A stretch of 64,000 nucleotides of DNA from Dolomitihabitans soli (lineage in GTDB: Bacteria > Actinomycetota > Actinomycetes > Streptosporangiales > Streptosporangiaceae), in assembly GCF_022213955.1 (NCBI RefSeq), contig NZ_JAKNTW010000019.1:1-64000 (forward strand), read 5' to 3'. The notes under the pieces are model-generated. The model worked only from the letters and a program-made list of their open reading frames with translations, made no database searches and had not been told where the DNA came from. Each line of letters starts with the position of its first letter. Position 1 is the stretch's first letter. This document shows positions 16,694-24,509 of this stretch, one piece after another. Made by a program: the position numbers and the translations under genes.

Positions 16694-16822
16694 GGGGTTC
16701 ACCAACGGGGACGGTCGGCGGGACGGCGTTACGGCGGTTGGCTGGAGCGCTGGAGTGGCGTGGGTCCACGGACGGCCACCACCTGCGGCGCGGGGCGCCG
16801 GGGTGGCTTGCCGTACGTTCTG
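16694..16822 (+). repeat. Dispersed repeat family, copy 4; right flank of the radical SAM cassette
   Basis: Direct-repeat partner of 14065-14193, same orientation and length, with four mismatches. The start-to-start distance is 2629 bases and the two-gene operon lies wholly between. Weak similarity (CCAGGAC and GGCGGGC blocks) extends about 18 bases to the left of both copies. Confidence 0.9.
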
Positions 16823-16858
16823 GGCTGCGGGCTGCGGGCTGCGGGCTGCGGGCTGCGG
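16823..16858 (+). repeat. Heptamer tandem run (GGGCTGC)
   Basis: Five successive GGGCTGC units directly abut the dispersed repeat copy, followed by looser TGTGGGCGTG motifs to about 16890. Simple-sequence slippage product; no coding sense. Confidence 0.85.
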
Positions 16859-16936
16859 TTGTGGGCGTGGGCGTGTGGGCTGTGGGCGTGCGGGGGCGGA
16901 TGAGGGCGTGGGCGCCCACTCGCCCGGGGTGGTGGG

Positions 16937-18985
16937 TCAGATGAGGACGTGGGCGTCGGGGTGGCCGACGAAGGAGAACTGGGCGTTGCGGGTGAGTTTG
17001 ATGTCGTCCGCCTGCCAGGTGTGCATCTCGGTGTCGCCGCTGCGCCAGTAGACGAAGTTGAAGCGGTCGGCCGAGTAGATCTTGATGCCTTCCTCCTTGA
17101 GGCGGCGGACCATGCGGGTGTCCTCGCCTCGGGTGACGTCCTCGAACGGGTAGCTGCGGAACATGTCGGCGTTGCCGAGGAAGGTGCCGCCCTGGACGAG
17201 GTGGGCGTAGCGGTGCTCCAGGCCGGGGAGGCGGAGCATCGTGGTGTTGGTGCCCTCGAAGTAGGTGTAGTGCGCGCCCTTGCCGACGAGTTCGGCGTCT
17301 GAGTAGTCGAAGGCGCGGGCCAGGTCGGAGAGGTAGTGCTCGCCGTAGAGGTTGTCGTCGTCCATCTTGGCGATCAGGTCGCCCTCGGCCGCGGCGATGC
17401 CGAGGTTGAGGCAGGCGCCGAGGGAGAGTTCCGGGGCGGCGGGGAGGACGACGACGTCGGAGACGCCCGCCATCCTGGCCTTGTCGGCGACGACCAGCGG
17501 GTCGATGTCTAGGCCGTGCAGGACCATGACGAGCTGGACGGGCTTGTGGGTCTGGCGGGCGACCGAGGAGATCGCGTGTTCGAGCTGGGCGGCCCGGTTG
17601 GTGGGCAGCACCACCGAGATGGAGCGGGTCCGCTGGGCGACGGGACGGCCGAGGGCCCGGAGGATCTGGTCGACCCGGTGGGAGAAGAGGTGTTTGTCGA
17701 ACACCTCCCGCATCGCGAGGTGCCCCTGGCGGGCGCGCAGCTCGGGGCTGTTGATCAGGTGCAGCACCTGGTTGTACGACTCGAGCTGGTCGCGGGCGAT
17801 GGGGATGAGCTTGCCGAAGGTCTCCTCGATGGCGCGGGACCAGCCGGTCACCATCGAGGTCGAGCAGGCGGAGAGCTCGAAGACCCGGCGTGCGCACATG
17901 GTGGGCGAGTCGAGCACGGAGTTCACGTTGAGGAAGACCTTGTACATCTTGTAGGCGGCCAGCATCTGCTCGTACGGCAGTTCGCCGACGATGTGCGGCT
18001 TGTACTCGTCCGGCCAGGCGTACTTCTCGTCGACCTCGCCGTTGCGGGCGAAGATGTGCAGCCCGAGGTCGCGGATCGGGGCGAGCACGGTCTCCATCTG
18101 CTCGCGGCGCTCGGGGTGCTTGTTGCGGAAGTACATCCCGGCGAAGACGACGTCGTGCAGCCGCCCCTTCGGGGTCTGGATCGGGTTGTGCACCCGTGGC
18201 TGCGCGGCGAACTGGAGCACGTCCACCCGGTCGTGCCCGAGCACCTCGCGGTAGCGGGGCACCATGTCGCCGTCGCAGGTGTACACGTGGTCGAACAGCT
18301 TGGCCGTGTCGATGAAGAACTCGAAGTTGGGCGGGTCCTCCTTGTTCCAGAAGACCGTCGGGATGCCCTCCTCGTTGCACCAGGCGATCAGGTCGAGCAG
18401 TTCCTGCTTGGGCGCCTTGGTGCCCGTCATCTGGTAGCGCCACCGGCCCTGGTTGCCGTGCCAGGCCGACTCGCAGAACAGGATCTCCGGTCGCCGCTCC
18501 GCGAAGATCTCCGGCCAGTCCTTCAGCCCGAACTCGATCTGGTCCCACTCGTAGCGGAACGCCATCCGGGAGAAGTCGTCCAGGATCACCGCGACCTTGA
18601 GCGCGGGCCGGGCGACGGGTCCCGCGGGCCATTTGGCGGCGGGCACGTCGACCCGGGGGCCGCGGTGGGTGACCGCGTCGATCACTTCTTCGACCGGGGT
18701 GGGCGCGGGGGGCGGCTCCTCCTCCTCGGCCCTGGCCGCCTTGGCCGCCTTGAGCAGGTTGCCGGGGCCCATCCCCGCGAGCGCCTCGCCGACCTTGAAC
18801 GCCCGTTTCGTCTGGAGCGCCTCCAGCTCCCACGCGGCGTACTCGGCCCTGGCTTCGGCGATCTCCGCCCGCCTCCGCAACTCCTCGATCTCGGTTTCGT
18901 GCCGCTCGATGAGCTTGCGCTCCTCGGGCAGCCAGTTCACCGGACCGAGCCGCTTGAACGTCGGCTCTTCGGGAGTTTCGGCCAT
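16937..18985 (-). CDS. Large two-domain glycosyltransferase (CgeB-like plus GT2)
   Basis: 682 residues. A charged coiled-coil N-terminus (about 20-65) precedes a CgeB/GT4-like domain (about 125-420; FCESAWHGNQGRWRYQMTG, VFWNKEDPPNFEFF, FAGMYFRNKHPERREQM, LNVNSVLDSPTMCARRVFEL) and a GT2 domain (about 450 onward) with SVVLPTNRAAQLEHAISSV and the metal-binding MDDDN at about 541-545. Such fusions usually build surface polysaccharides or decorate wall polymers from nucleotide sugars at the cytoplasmic face. It is transcribed toward the radical SAM cassette, downstream of wecB on the same strand (68-base gap), and probably belongs to the wecB/wecC glycan locus. Acceptor and donor are unknown. Confidence 0.8.
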   Translation of the reverse strand: MAETPEEPTFKRLGPVNWLPEERKLIERHETEIEELRRRAEIAEARAEYAAWELEALQTKRAFKVGEALAGMGPGNLLKAAKAARAEEEEPPPAPTPVEEVIDAVTHRGPRVDVPAAKWPAGPVARPALKVAVILDDFSRMAFRYEWDQIEFGLKDWPEIFAERRPEILFCESAWHGNQGRWRYQMTGTKAPKQELLDLIAWCNEEGIPTVFWNKEDPPNFEFFIDTAKLFDHVYTCDGDMVPRYREVLGHDRVDVLQFAAQPRVHNPIQTPKGRLHDVVFAGMYFRNKHPERREQMETVLAPIRDLGLHIFARNGEVDEKYAWPDEYKPHIVGELPYEQMLAAYKMYKVFLNVNSVLDSPTMCARRVFELSACSTSMVTGWSRAIEETFGKLIPIARDQLESYNQVLHLINSPELRARQGHLAMREVFDKHLFSHRVDQILRALGRPVAQRTRSISVVLPTNRAAQLEHAISSVARQTHKPVQLVMVLHGLDIDPLVVADKARMAGVSDVVVLPAAPELSLGACLNLGIAAAEGDLIAKMDDDNLYGEHYLSDLARAFDYSDAELVGKGAHYTYFEGTNTTMLRLPGLEHRYAHLVQGGTFLGNADMFRSYPFEDVTRGEDTRMVRRLKEEGIKIYSADRFNFVYWRSGDTEMHTWQADDIKLTRNAQFSFVGHPDAHVLI

Positions 18986-19053
18986 GGTGCGTCGCCCTTA
19001 TCGCTCGCGGGTTCTGTCATGTTACGGCGGGAGCCGTCACCTTAAGAGGTGAT

Positions 19054-20211
19054 TTAGCCCATTCGCTTGGGTACGGCCTGCGAAGCCGGGGAGAGGTTGT
19101 CCCCCTTCAACCAGGCGGCGATCACCTTGGCCACCCGCGGTCCGGAGGCCCCGTCCCAGAGCGGGGGAAGCTCGCCGCTGGGCGTGGTGGCCCCGTCGGC
19201 CAGGGCCTTGTCGGCGGCGGCCGGCAGCAGGGCGGGGGTCACCAGCCGGTTGGTGCCGTGCGTGATGGTGATCGGCCGCTCGGTGTTGGGCCGCAGCGTC
19301 AGGCAGGGTACGGCCAGCATGGTCGTCTCCTCCTGCACGCCTCCCGAGTCGGTGACCACGAGCTTGGCGCCGCGCACCAGGGAGAGGAAGTCGACGTAGC
19401 CGAGCGGGTCGATGATCGACAGGTTCGGGCCGCTGACCAGCCCGGCGGCGGCGAGCCGGTCACGTCCGCGCGGGTGCAGCGGCACCACGACGTGGATCCG
19501 CCGGCTGACTTCGAGCACCGCGTCGACGAGTTCGCGGGCCGAGGCGGGGTCGTCCACGTTGGCGGGCCGGTGCAGCGTGCCGACGGCGTAACGCTCGGGC
19601 AGATCAAGACGGAGGCGCACCGGCTCGGGATCGAGCCGCGGCAGCGCGGAGAACAGGCTGTCGATCATCGGGTTGCCCACCAGGTGGACCTTCGCCGGAT
19701 CGATGCCCTCGGCGGCGAGGTGCGACAGCGCGTCGGGCGAGGTGGCGAAGAGCAGGTCGGCCAGCGCGTCGGTGACCACCCGGTTCACCTCCTCGGGCAT
19801 CTGCCGGTCGAAGCTGCGCAGCCCGGCCTCGACGTGCGCGGTCGGGATGTGCAGCTTGGCGCAGACCAGGATGGCGGCGAGGGTCGAGTTGACGTCGCCG
19901 TAGACCACGACGAGGTCGGGGCGGTGGGCGAGCACCACCTCCTCGAGTCCGGTCAGCAGGGCGGCGGTCTGCACGGCGTGGCTGCCGGACCCGACGCCGA
20001 GGTTGGCGATCGGCTCGGGCAGGCCGAGGTCGGCGAAGAACACGTCCGACATCAGCGCGTCGTAGTGCTGGCCGGTGTGCACGATGCCCTGGGGGACGCC
20101 GAGCTCGGCGAGGCCGCGCACGACGGGGGCCGCCTTCACGAAGTTCGGCCTCGCGCCCAGCACGTGCAGGACGAGGACCTCATCGGAGGGGGGAGCGACA
20201 CGGTCCGTCAT
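19054..20211 (-). CDS. wecB: UDP-N-acetylglucosamine 2-epimerase (non-hydrolysing)
   Basis: 385 residues, normal family length. Interconverts UDP-GlcNAc and UDP-ManNAc. Recognisable segments: GARPNFVKAAPVVRGL at the start, HTGQHYDALMSDVFF, VYGDVNSTLAA, HVEAGLRSFDRQMPEEVNR, and VTDSGGVQEETTMLAVPCL with the conserved RPNTERP following. With wecC located 2 kb away on the other strand the product would be channelled to UDP-N-acetylmannosaminuronic acid for a surface or secondary wall polymer. Divergent from the GT4 gene at 20303, with 91 bases between. Confidence 0.95.
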   Translation of the reverse strand: MTDRVAPPSDEVLVLHVLGARPNFVKAAPVVRGLAELGVPQGIVHTGQHYDALMSDVFFADLGLPEPIANLGVGSGSHAVQTAALLTGLEEVVLAHRPDLVVVYGDVNSTLAAILVCAKLHIPTAHVEAGLRSFDRQMPEEVNRVVTDALADLLFATSPDALSHLAAEGIDPAKVHLVGNPMIDSLFSALPRLDPEPVRLRLDLPERYAVGTLHRPANVDDPASARELVDAVLEVSRRIHVVVPLHPRGRDRLAAAGLVSGPNLSIIDPLGYVDFLSLVRGAKLVVTDSGGVQEETTMLAVPCLTLRPNTERPITITHGTNRLVTPALLPAAADKALADGATTPSGELPPLWDGASGPRVAKVIAAWLKGDNLSPASQAVPKRMG

Positions 20212-20302
20212 TGACCTCGCCTTTCATGCGCGAATAAGACTACGCAGCCGGTGGAATCTCATACTTGGTTAGGGCAAACGTTGCCTATGGTACGGTCGCC
20301 GC
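20212..20302. promoter_or_regulatory. Divergent promoter region of the glycan locus
   Basis: Short A+T-enriched gap containing GGCAA-ACG-TTGCC (inverted repeat at 20273-20285). TATGGT (20286-20291) or TACGGT (20291-20296) could be a -10 element for the rightward gene; the second would place the transcript start at or close to the GTG at 20303, that is, an mRNA with little or no leader. No RBS is visible for that GTG, which fits. Confidence 0.35.
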
Positions 20303-21991
20303 GTGGTATCTGACGCCAGTCGGCCAGAGTCCCCGAAGGTTTCTCCCCAGTCGGCTCGCGCCGGTATGCGTGGATTCTTAAAGGGCTTCGTCCAGCATCC
20401 GGTGATGGTCTCCCGGGTCCTCGCCAGCCGCATCAAGTCCGACCCGCTCAGGGTCGCGCACGCGGCGGCGGACGCCCTTCCCCCGAAGGTGCGTCCAGCC
20501 GTGGGGAGCCTGGCCTGGCCCGCTGCCCGCGGGGCCAAGATGGTCAGGCGCCAACTCCGGCTGGTCGGCCGCAAAGTCGGCCAGCGCATGATGCGGGGGC
20601 AGTGGCGGGTCGCCAAGGCGCACTTCGACGAGGGCCGGATGACCGAGGCCGCCGCCGTGCTCGCGCCGTACGTGAAGTATCCCTTCGTCAAGCGCAGGGC
20701 CGAGTACTACGTCGGCGAGCTGGCTTCGATCAAGCCGAACCCGATCCCGCCGAAGCCCAAGGTCATCATGGGTGAGCGGATCGAGGGCCGGGTGCTGCAC
20801 TGCGTCACCAACGCTCTGCCGTACACCCAGGCGGGTTACACCGTACGCACCCACCGGATCGTCAGCGCGCAGCGGGTGGCCGGGCTCGACCCGCACGTGG
20901 TGACGAGCTGGGGCTGGCCGATGCTCCAGGGCCACGCCGACGCGGGGACGTACGAGGAGATCGACGGCATCCCCTATCACCGGCTGCTGCCCACGGGCGA
21001 GGTGCCCTTCGAGTCGCAGGGCCGGATGATCCGCGGCGCCGGCGAGGTGACCGAGCTGGTCAGGACCCTGCGCCCGCAGGTACTGCACGCCGCCACCGAC
21101 CACCGCAACGGCTCGGTGGCGATGGCCGTGCGCGATCGCACCGGCACCCCCTTCGTCTACGAGGTCCGCGGTTTCCTGGAGGAGACCTGGGCCTCGCGCG
21201 ACCCGGTCAGGGTCGGCAGCGAGCGGCACCTGCTCCAGCGTGACCGCGAGGCGTTCCTGATGCGCTCGGCGGACGCGGTCGTGACGCTGGCGGAGACGAT
21301 GGCCGTGGAGATCGTCGAGCGCGGCGTGCCCCGCGAGAAGATCCATCTGGCCCCGAACGCGGTGGACGACTCCCTGCTCGCCGCCGATTACGACGGAGCG
21401 GCGTTCCGCGAGCAGTACGGCATCGCCCCCGGCGAGATCGTGGTGGGCTCGGTCTCCAGCATCGTGGCCTACGAGGGCTTCGCGACCCTGATCAACGCGG
21501 CGGCGCTGCTCCGCGACCAGGGTTCCAAGATCAGGGTGCTGCTGGTCGGCGACGGGGCCGAGCGTCCCGCGCTGCTGGAACTGATCGAGTCGCTCGGGCT
21601 CACCTCGGCGATCCTGCCCGGCAGGGTGGGGCCCGATGAGGCGCTGCAGGCTCAGGCGGCGATCGACATCTTCGTCTGCCCACGCGAGGATCTCCGGGTC
21701 TGCCGCCTGGTCACGCCGCTCAAACCCGTCGAGGCGATGGCCCTCGGCAAGCCGGTCGTGCTGAGCGATCTGCCCGCCCTCTCCGAGTTGGTCGGCGCCG
21801 ACGGCGCGGGGCTGCTGGTGCCGCCGGGAGACCCGGAGGCGCTGGCGAAAGCCCTGGCCGGGCTGGGCGACGACCCCGCCCGCCGGACCGCGATGGGTGA
21901 GGCGGGCCGGGCGGAGGTGGCCGCCAAGCGGACGTGGAGCCGGGTGGCGGAGACGTACCGCGACCTCTACCGCTCACTTGACAATCGATGA
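20303..21991 (+). CDS. GT4-family glycosyltransferase with N-terminal extension
   Basis: 562 residues from a GTG at 20303; an internal ATG at 20366 is an alternative. The first 130 residues are basic and alanine-rich with no recognised domain. From about 155 a GT-B fold begins (RVLHCVTNALPYTQAGYTVR, glycine-poor acceptor side), and the donor side carries VGSVSSIVAYEGFATLINA, VLLVGDGAERPALLEL and the nucleotide-sugar motif FVCPREDLRVCRLVTPLKPVEAMALGKPVV (quoted in part: VTPLKPVEAMALGKPVV) with the E-x7-E pattern. Likely adds a hexose or HexNAc to a lipid- or wall-linked glycan alongside the wecB/wecC sugar pathway. Confidence 0.85.
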   Translation: MVSDASRPESPKVSPQSARAGMRGFLKGFVQHPVMVSRVLASRIKSDPLRVAHAAADALPPKVRPAVGSLAWPAARGAKMVRRQLRLVGRKVGQRMMRGQWRVAKAHFDEGRMTEAAAVLAPYVKYPFVKRRAEYYVGELASIKPNPIPPKPKVIMGERIEGRVLHCVTNALPYTQAGYTVRTHRIVSAQRVAGLDPHVVTSWGWPMLQGHADAGTYEEIDGIPYHRLLPTGEVPFESQGRMIRGAGEVTELVRTLRPQVLHAATDHRNGSVAMAVRDRTGTPFVYEVRGFLEETWASRDPVRVGSERHLLQRDREAFLMRSADAVVTLAETMAVEIVERGVPREKIHLAPNAVDDSLLAADYDGAAFREQYGIAPGEIVVGSVSSIVAYEGFATLINAAALLRDQGSKIRVLLVGDGAERPALLELIESLGLTSAILPGRVGPDEALQAQAAIDIFVCPREDLRVCRLVTPLKPVEAMALGKPVVLSDLPALSELVGADGAGLLVPPGDPEALAKALAGLGDDPARRTAMGEAGRAEVAAKRTWSRVAETYRDLYRSLDNR

Positions 21992-22105
21992 CTCGCCGGA
22001 TCCGTGCCGGATGTGACGCGTTCAAACACATTAGGCGTGGGTCGTGCCGACTTGAGATAGCCTTTGCGACCATGAAGTGTTCTTTCCGGCTCCCCAGGGT
22101 TTCAC

Positions 22106-23368
22106 GTGAACGAGTTTGATCTCGCCGTCATCGGTCTTGGGTACGTCGGTATGCCGCTGGCCAAAGAGGCTGCGGCCGCTGGTCTGCGGGTCGCCGGCCT
22201 CGACGTCGACGCCGGTAAGGTGGACGCGCTCAACGCAGGCCGCTCATACATCGACGACCTGACCGACGCCGATCTCGACCGGATGCTGCAGAACGGCTTC
22301 ACGGCCACGCTCGACGAGTCGGTGCTGGCCAGAAGCCGTACGATCGTGATCTGCGTGCCGACTCCGCTCGACGAGGACCACCGCCCGGACCTGTCGTCCG
22401 TGGAGGGCGCGACCAGCGCCGTCGCCCGGCACCTCACCGCCGGCACCCTCGTGGTGCTGGAGTCCACGACCTATCCCGGCACGACCGACGAGATCGCCCG
22501 CCCGCTCCTTGAGGCGTCGGGTCTCGTCGCGGGCCGCGACTTCCATCTGGCCTTCTCGCCCGAGCGCATCGACCCGGGTAACGCCAAGTACGGCCTGCGG
22601 AACACCCCGAAGGTCGTCGGTGGGTTCACCGCCGAGTGCCGGGACCGCGCCACCGCCTTCTACGCCGGCTTCATCGAGCAGATCGTTCCGGTCAGCGGCA
22701 CCCGCGAGGCCGAGATGGCCAAGCTGCTCGAGAACACCTACCGCCACGTGAACATCGCCCTCGTCAACGAGATGGCGATCTTCTGCGACGAACTGGGCAT
22801 CGACCTGTGGGAGTCGATCGAGGCGGCGTCCACCAAGCCGTTCGGCTTCCAGAAGTTCCTGCCGGGCCCCGGTGTGGGCGGGCACTGCATCCCGGTCGAC
22901 CCCAGCTACCTCTCCTACCGGGTACGCCGCCTCGGCTACCCGTTCCGGTTCGTGGAGCTGGCGCAGGAGATCAACGAGCGGATGCCCAACTACGTGGTGG
23001 CCCGCATCCAGCGGCTGCTGAACAAGGAGCGCAAGGCCGTCAACGGCTCGAAGGTGGCCCTCCTCGGCGTCACCTACAAGCCCGACATCGCCGACGAGCG
23101 TGAGACGCCCGCCCTGCCCCTCGCCCGTGCCCTTCTCGAACTCGGCGCCGAACTGGTATTCGTCGACCCGTACGTGAAGAAGTGGCAGGTGGACGGGGTG
23201 GAGGTGCCTCGCCGTGAGGACCTCTCCGCCGCCGTCGCGGAGGCGGACGTGACCGTGTTGCTCCAGCAGCACGCTATCTTCGATCTCTCGATCGTGGAGG
23301 AGCGAGCCGGTCTCGTCCTCGACACCCGCGGCGTCCTCGCCGAGGGCGACCGCGTCGAGCGGCTCTAG
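22106..23368 (+). CDS. wecC: UDP-N-acetyl-D-mannosaminuronate dehydrogenase-type nucleotide sugar dehydrogenase
   Basis: 420 residues, GTG start at 22106 with CAGGG upstream. UDP-glucose/GDP-mannose dehydrogenase family: NAD-binding VIGLGYVGMPLAKEAA, TYPGTTDEI, catalytic-lysine/GxGxGGHC region FLPGPGVGGHCIPVDPSYL with the nucleophilic cysteine, and a third domain VALLGVTYKPDIADERETP. Oxidises the 6-hydroxyl of a UDP-HexNAc to the acid in two NAD-linked steps. The sequence fits the WecC/WbpA group; with wecB nearby UDP-ManNAc is the likeliest substrate, although UDP-GlcNAc cannot be excluded. The GT4 gene follows after 12 bases. Confidence 0.9.
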   Translation: MNEFDLAVIGLGYVGMPLAKEAAAAGLRVAGLDVDAGKVDALNAGRSYIDDLTDADLDRMLQNGFTATLDESVLARSRTIVICVPTPLDEDHRPDLSSVEGATSAVARHLTAGTLVVLESTTYPGTTDEIARPLLEASGLVAGRDFHLAFSPERIDPGNAKYGLRNTPKVVGGFTAECRDRATAFYAGFIEQIVPVSGTREAEMAKLLENTYRHVNIALVNEMAIFCDELGIDLWESIEAASTKPFGFQKFLPGPGVGGHCIPVDPSYLSYRVRRLGYPFRFVELAQEINERMPNYVVARIQRLLNKERKAVNGSKVALLGVTYKPDIADERETPALPLARALLELGAELVFVDPYVKKWQVDGVEVPRREDLSAAVAEADVTVLLQQHAIFDLSIVEERAGLVLDTRGVLAEGDRVERL

Positions 23369-23380
23369 GGGGTTCGGCGC

Positions 23381-24469
23381 GTGCACGTGCTCGTCATGAC
23401 GGTGGTGCATCACCCAGAGGATGCCCGGATCCTGCACAGGCAGATCCGTGCGCTGGTTGATGCCGGTCATGAGGTCACGTATGCCGCGCCGTACACCGCC
23501 CGTGGTGTGATGCCGCGGTCGTGGGTGACGGGCATCGACCTGCCGCGCGCGGCGGAGCGGCGCAGGATCGCGGCCGTGCGGGCGGCCCGCCGGGTGTTCA
23601 AGCGGCTGCGCGACCAGGTCGACGTGGTGATCATCCACGACCCTGAGCTGCTGTTCGCGGTCGTCGGATTACGCAGACGCCCCCCGGTGGTCTGGGACGT
23701 CCACGAGGACACCCCGGCCACCCTGTCGCTCAAGCCGTGGCTGCCCGCGCTCCTGCGTCCCCCGGTCCGCGCCCTGGCACGCCTCCTGGAGGGTACGGCG
23801 GAGCGTCACCTGCACCTGTTGCTCGCCGAGACCGCCTACGCCGGCCGATTCAAGCAGGCGCACCTGGTCGTGCCCAACGAGACGTGGGTGCCCGACAACG
23901 TCGCCCCGCCCGGCGACGACCGGGTGGTCTACCTCGGCTGGCTGTCGGAGGCGCGGGGGGTGCGTGAGGCGATCGAGGTCGCCAAGCTGCTGATGCCGTA
24001 CCGGGTGGTGGTCGAGCTGATCGGCTACGCCGACCCGCAGACGCGGCCGGTGCTCAACCAGGCGGTCGCGGAGGGCGTGCTGGAGTGGCGTGACTTCATG
24101 CCGAACGACGAGGCGCTGAAGCGGCTCGACGGCGCGCTGGCCGGGCTGTCGCTGCTGCACGACGAGCCGAACTACCGGCACTCGATGCCGACCAAGATCA
24201 TTGAGTACATGGCGCACGGCATCCCGGTCATCACCACGCCGTCGCCGCGCGCCGTCGAGCTGGTCGAACGCTACGACAGCGGGGTGATCGTGCCCTGGCA
24301 GGACGCCAAGGCCGTGGCCCAGGCCGTGCTCTCGCTCAGGGACGACGAGCGGGAGCGCCGGGCCCAGGGCGCACGCGGCTACGCGGCGGCTCGGGCCAAC
24401 CACCACTGGCCCAACTCCGCGCGCCGGTTCGTGGCGCAGCTGGAGTCGTGGGCGGGCGTGAAAAAGTAG
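23381..24469 (+). CDS. GT4-family glycosyltransferase
   Basis: 362 residues from a GTG at 23381 with a G-run (GGGGG) upstream. N-terminal half MTVVHHPEDARILHRQIRAL and DVHEDTPATLSLKPWLP; C-terminal donor half VYLGWLSEARGVREAIEVA, then LLHDEPNYRHSMPTKIIEYM with HGIPVITT, the nucleotide-sugar binding E of GT4 enzymes. Twelve bases after wecC and clearly in one operon with it, so it probably transfers the uronic acid or a neighbouring sugar. Confidence 0.87.
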   Translation: MHVLVMTVVHHPEDARILHRQIRALVDAGHEVTYAAPYTARGVMPRSWVTGIDLPRAAERRRIAAVRAARRVFKRLRDQVDVVIIHDPELLFAVVGLRRRPPVVWDVHEDTPATLSLKPWLPALLRPPVRALARLLEGTAERHLHLLLAETAYAGRFKQAHLVVPNETWVPDNVAPPGDDRVVYLGWLSEARGVREAIEVAKLLMPYRVVVELIGYADPQTRPVLNQAVAEGVLEWRDFMPNDEALKRLDGALAGLSLLHDEPNYRHSMPTKIIEYMAHGIPVITTPSPRAVELVERYDSGVIVPWQDAKAVAQAVLSLRDDERERRAQGARGYAAARANHHWPNSARRFVAQLESWAGVKK

Positions 24470-24509
24470 CTTACGTCCAACAGATCTAGAGGGCGGTAAC
24501 CTCCTGAAA

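Larger units (their letters stand above)
16328..16936. other. Upstream region of the radical SAM operon
   Basis: About 600 bases without a supported gene. It contains an AT-rich leader (16328-16490), a long palindrome at 16491-16519, the right-hand copy of the dispersed repeat (16694-16822) and a heptamer run (16823-16858). I looked here for a small precursor gene on the minus strand; the one open frame (16493-16705) has no peptide-like features. Confidence 0.55.

Noticed and set aside
16493-16705. Minus-strand 70-residue frame upstream of the radical SAM gene as a precursor peptide
   Set aside because: Right strand and place, but the start lies in repeat-adjacent sequence, there is no RBS, the end KSFSHFFAHYDSRNHS has no core-like pattern, and codon use is not gene-like.
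16486-16944. Plus-strand open frame beginning MCIMNDFANHN as a possible RiPP precursor
   Set aside because: It starts in the palindrome, has no RBS, runs into the dispersed repeat and heptamer run, and is on the strand opposite to the radical SAM operon.
22072-22119. 15-codon frame overlapping the wecC start as leader peptide
   Set aside because: No RBS ahead of its ATG and no recognisable attenuator; wecC has its own CAGGG before the GTG.
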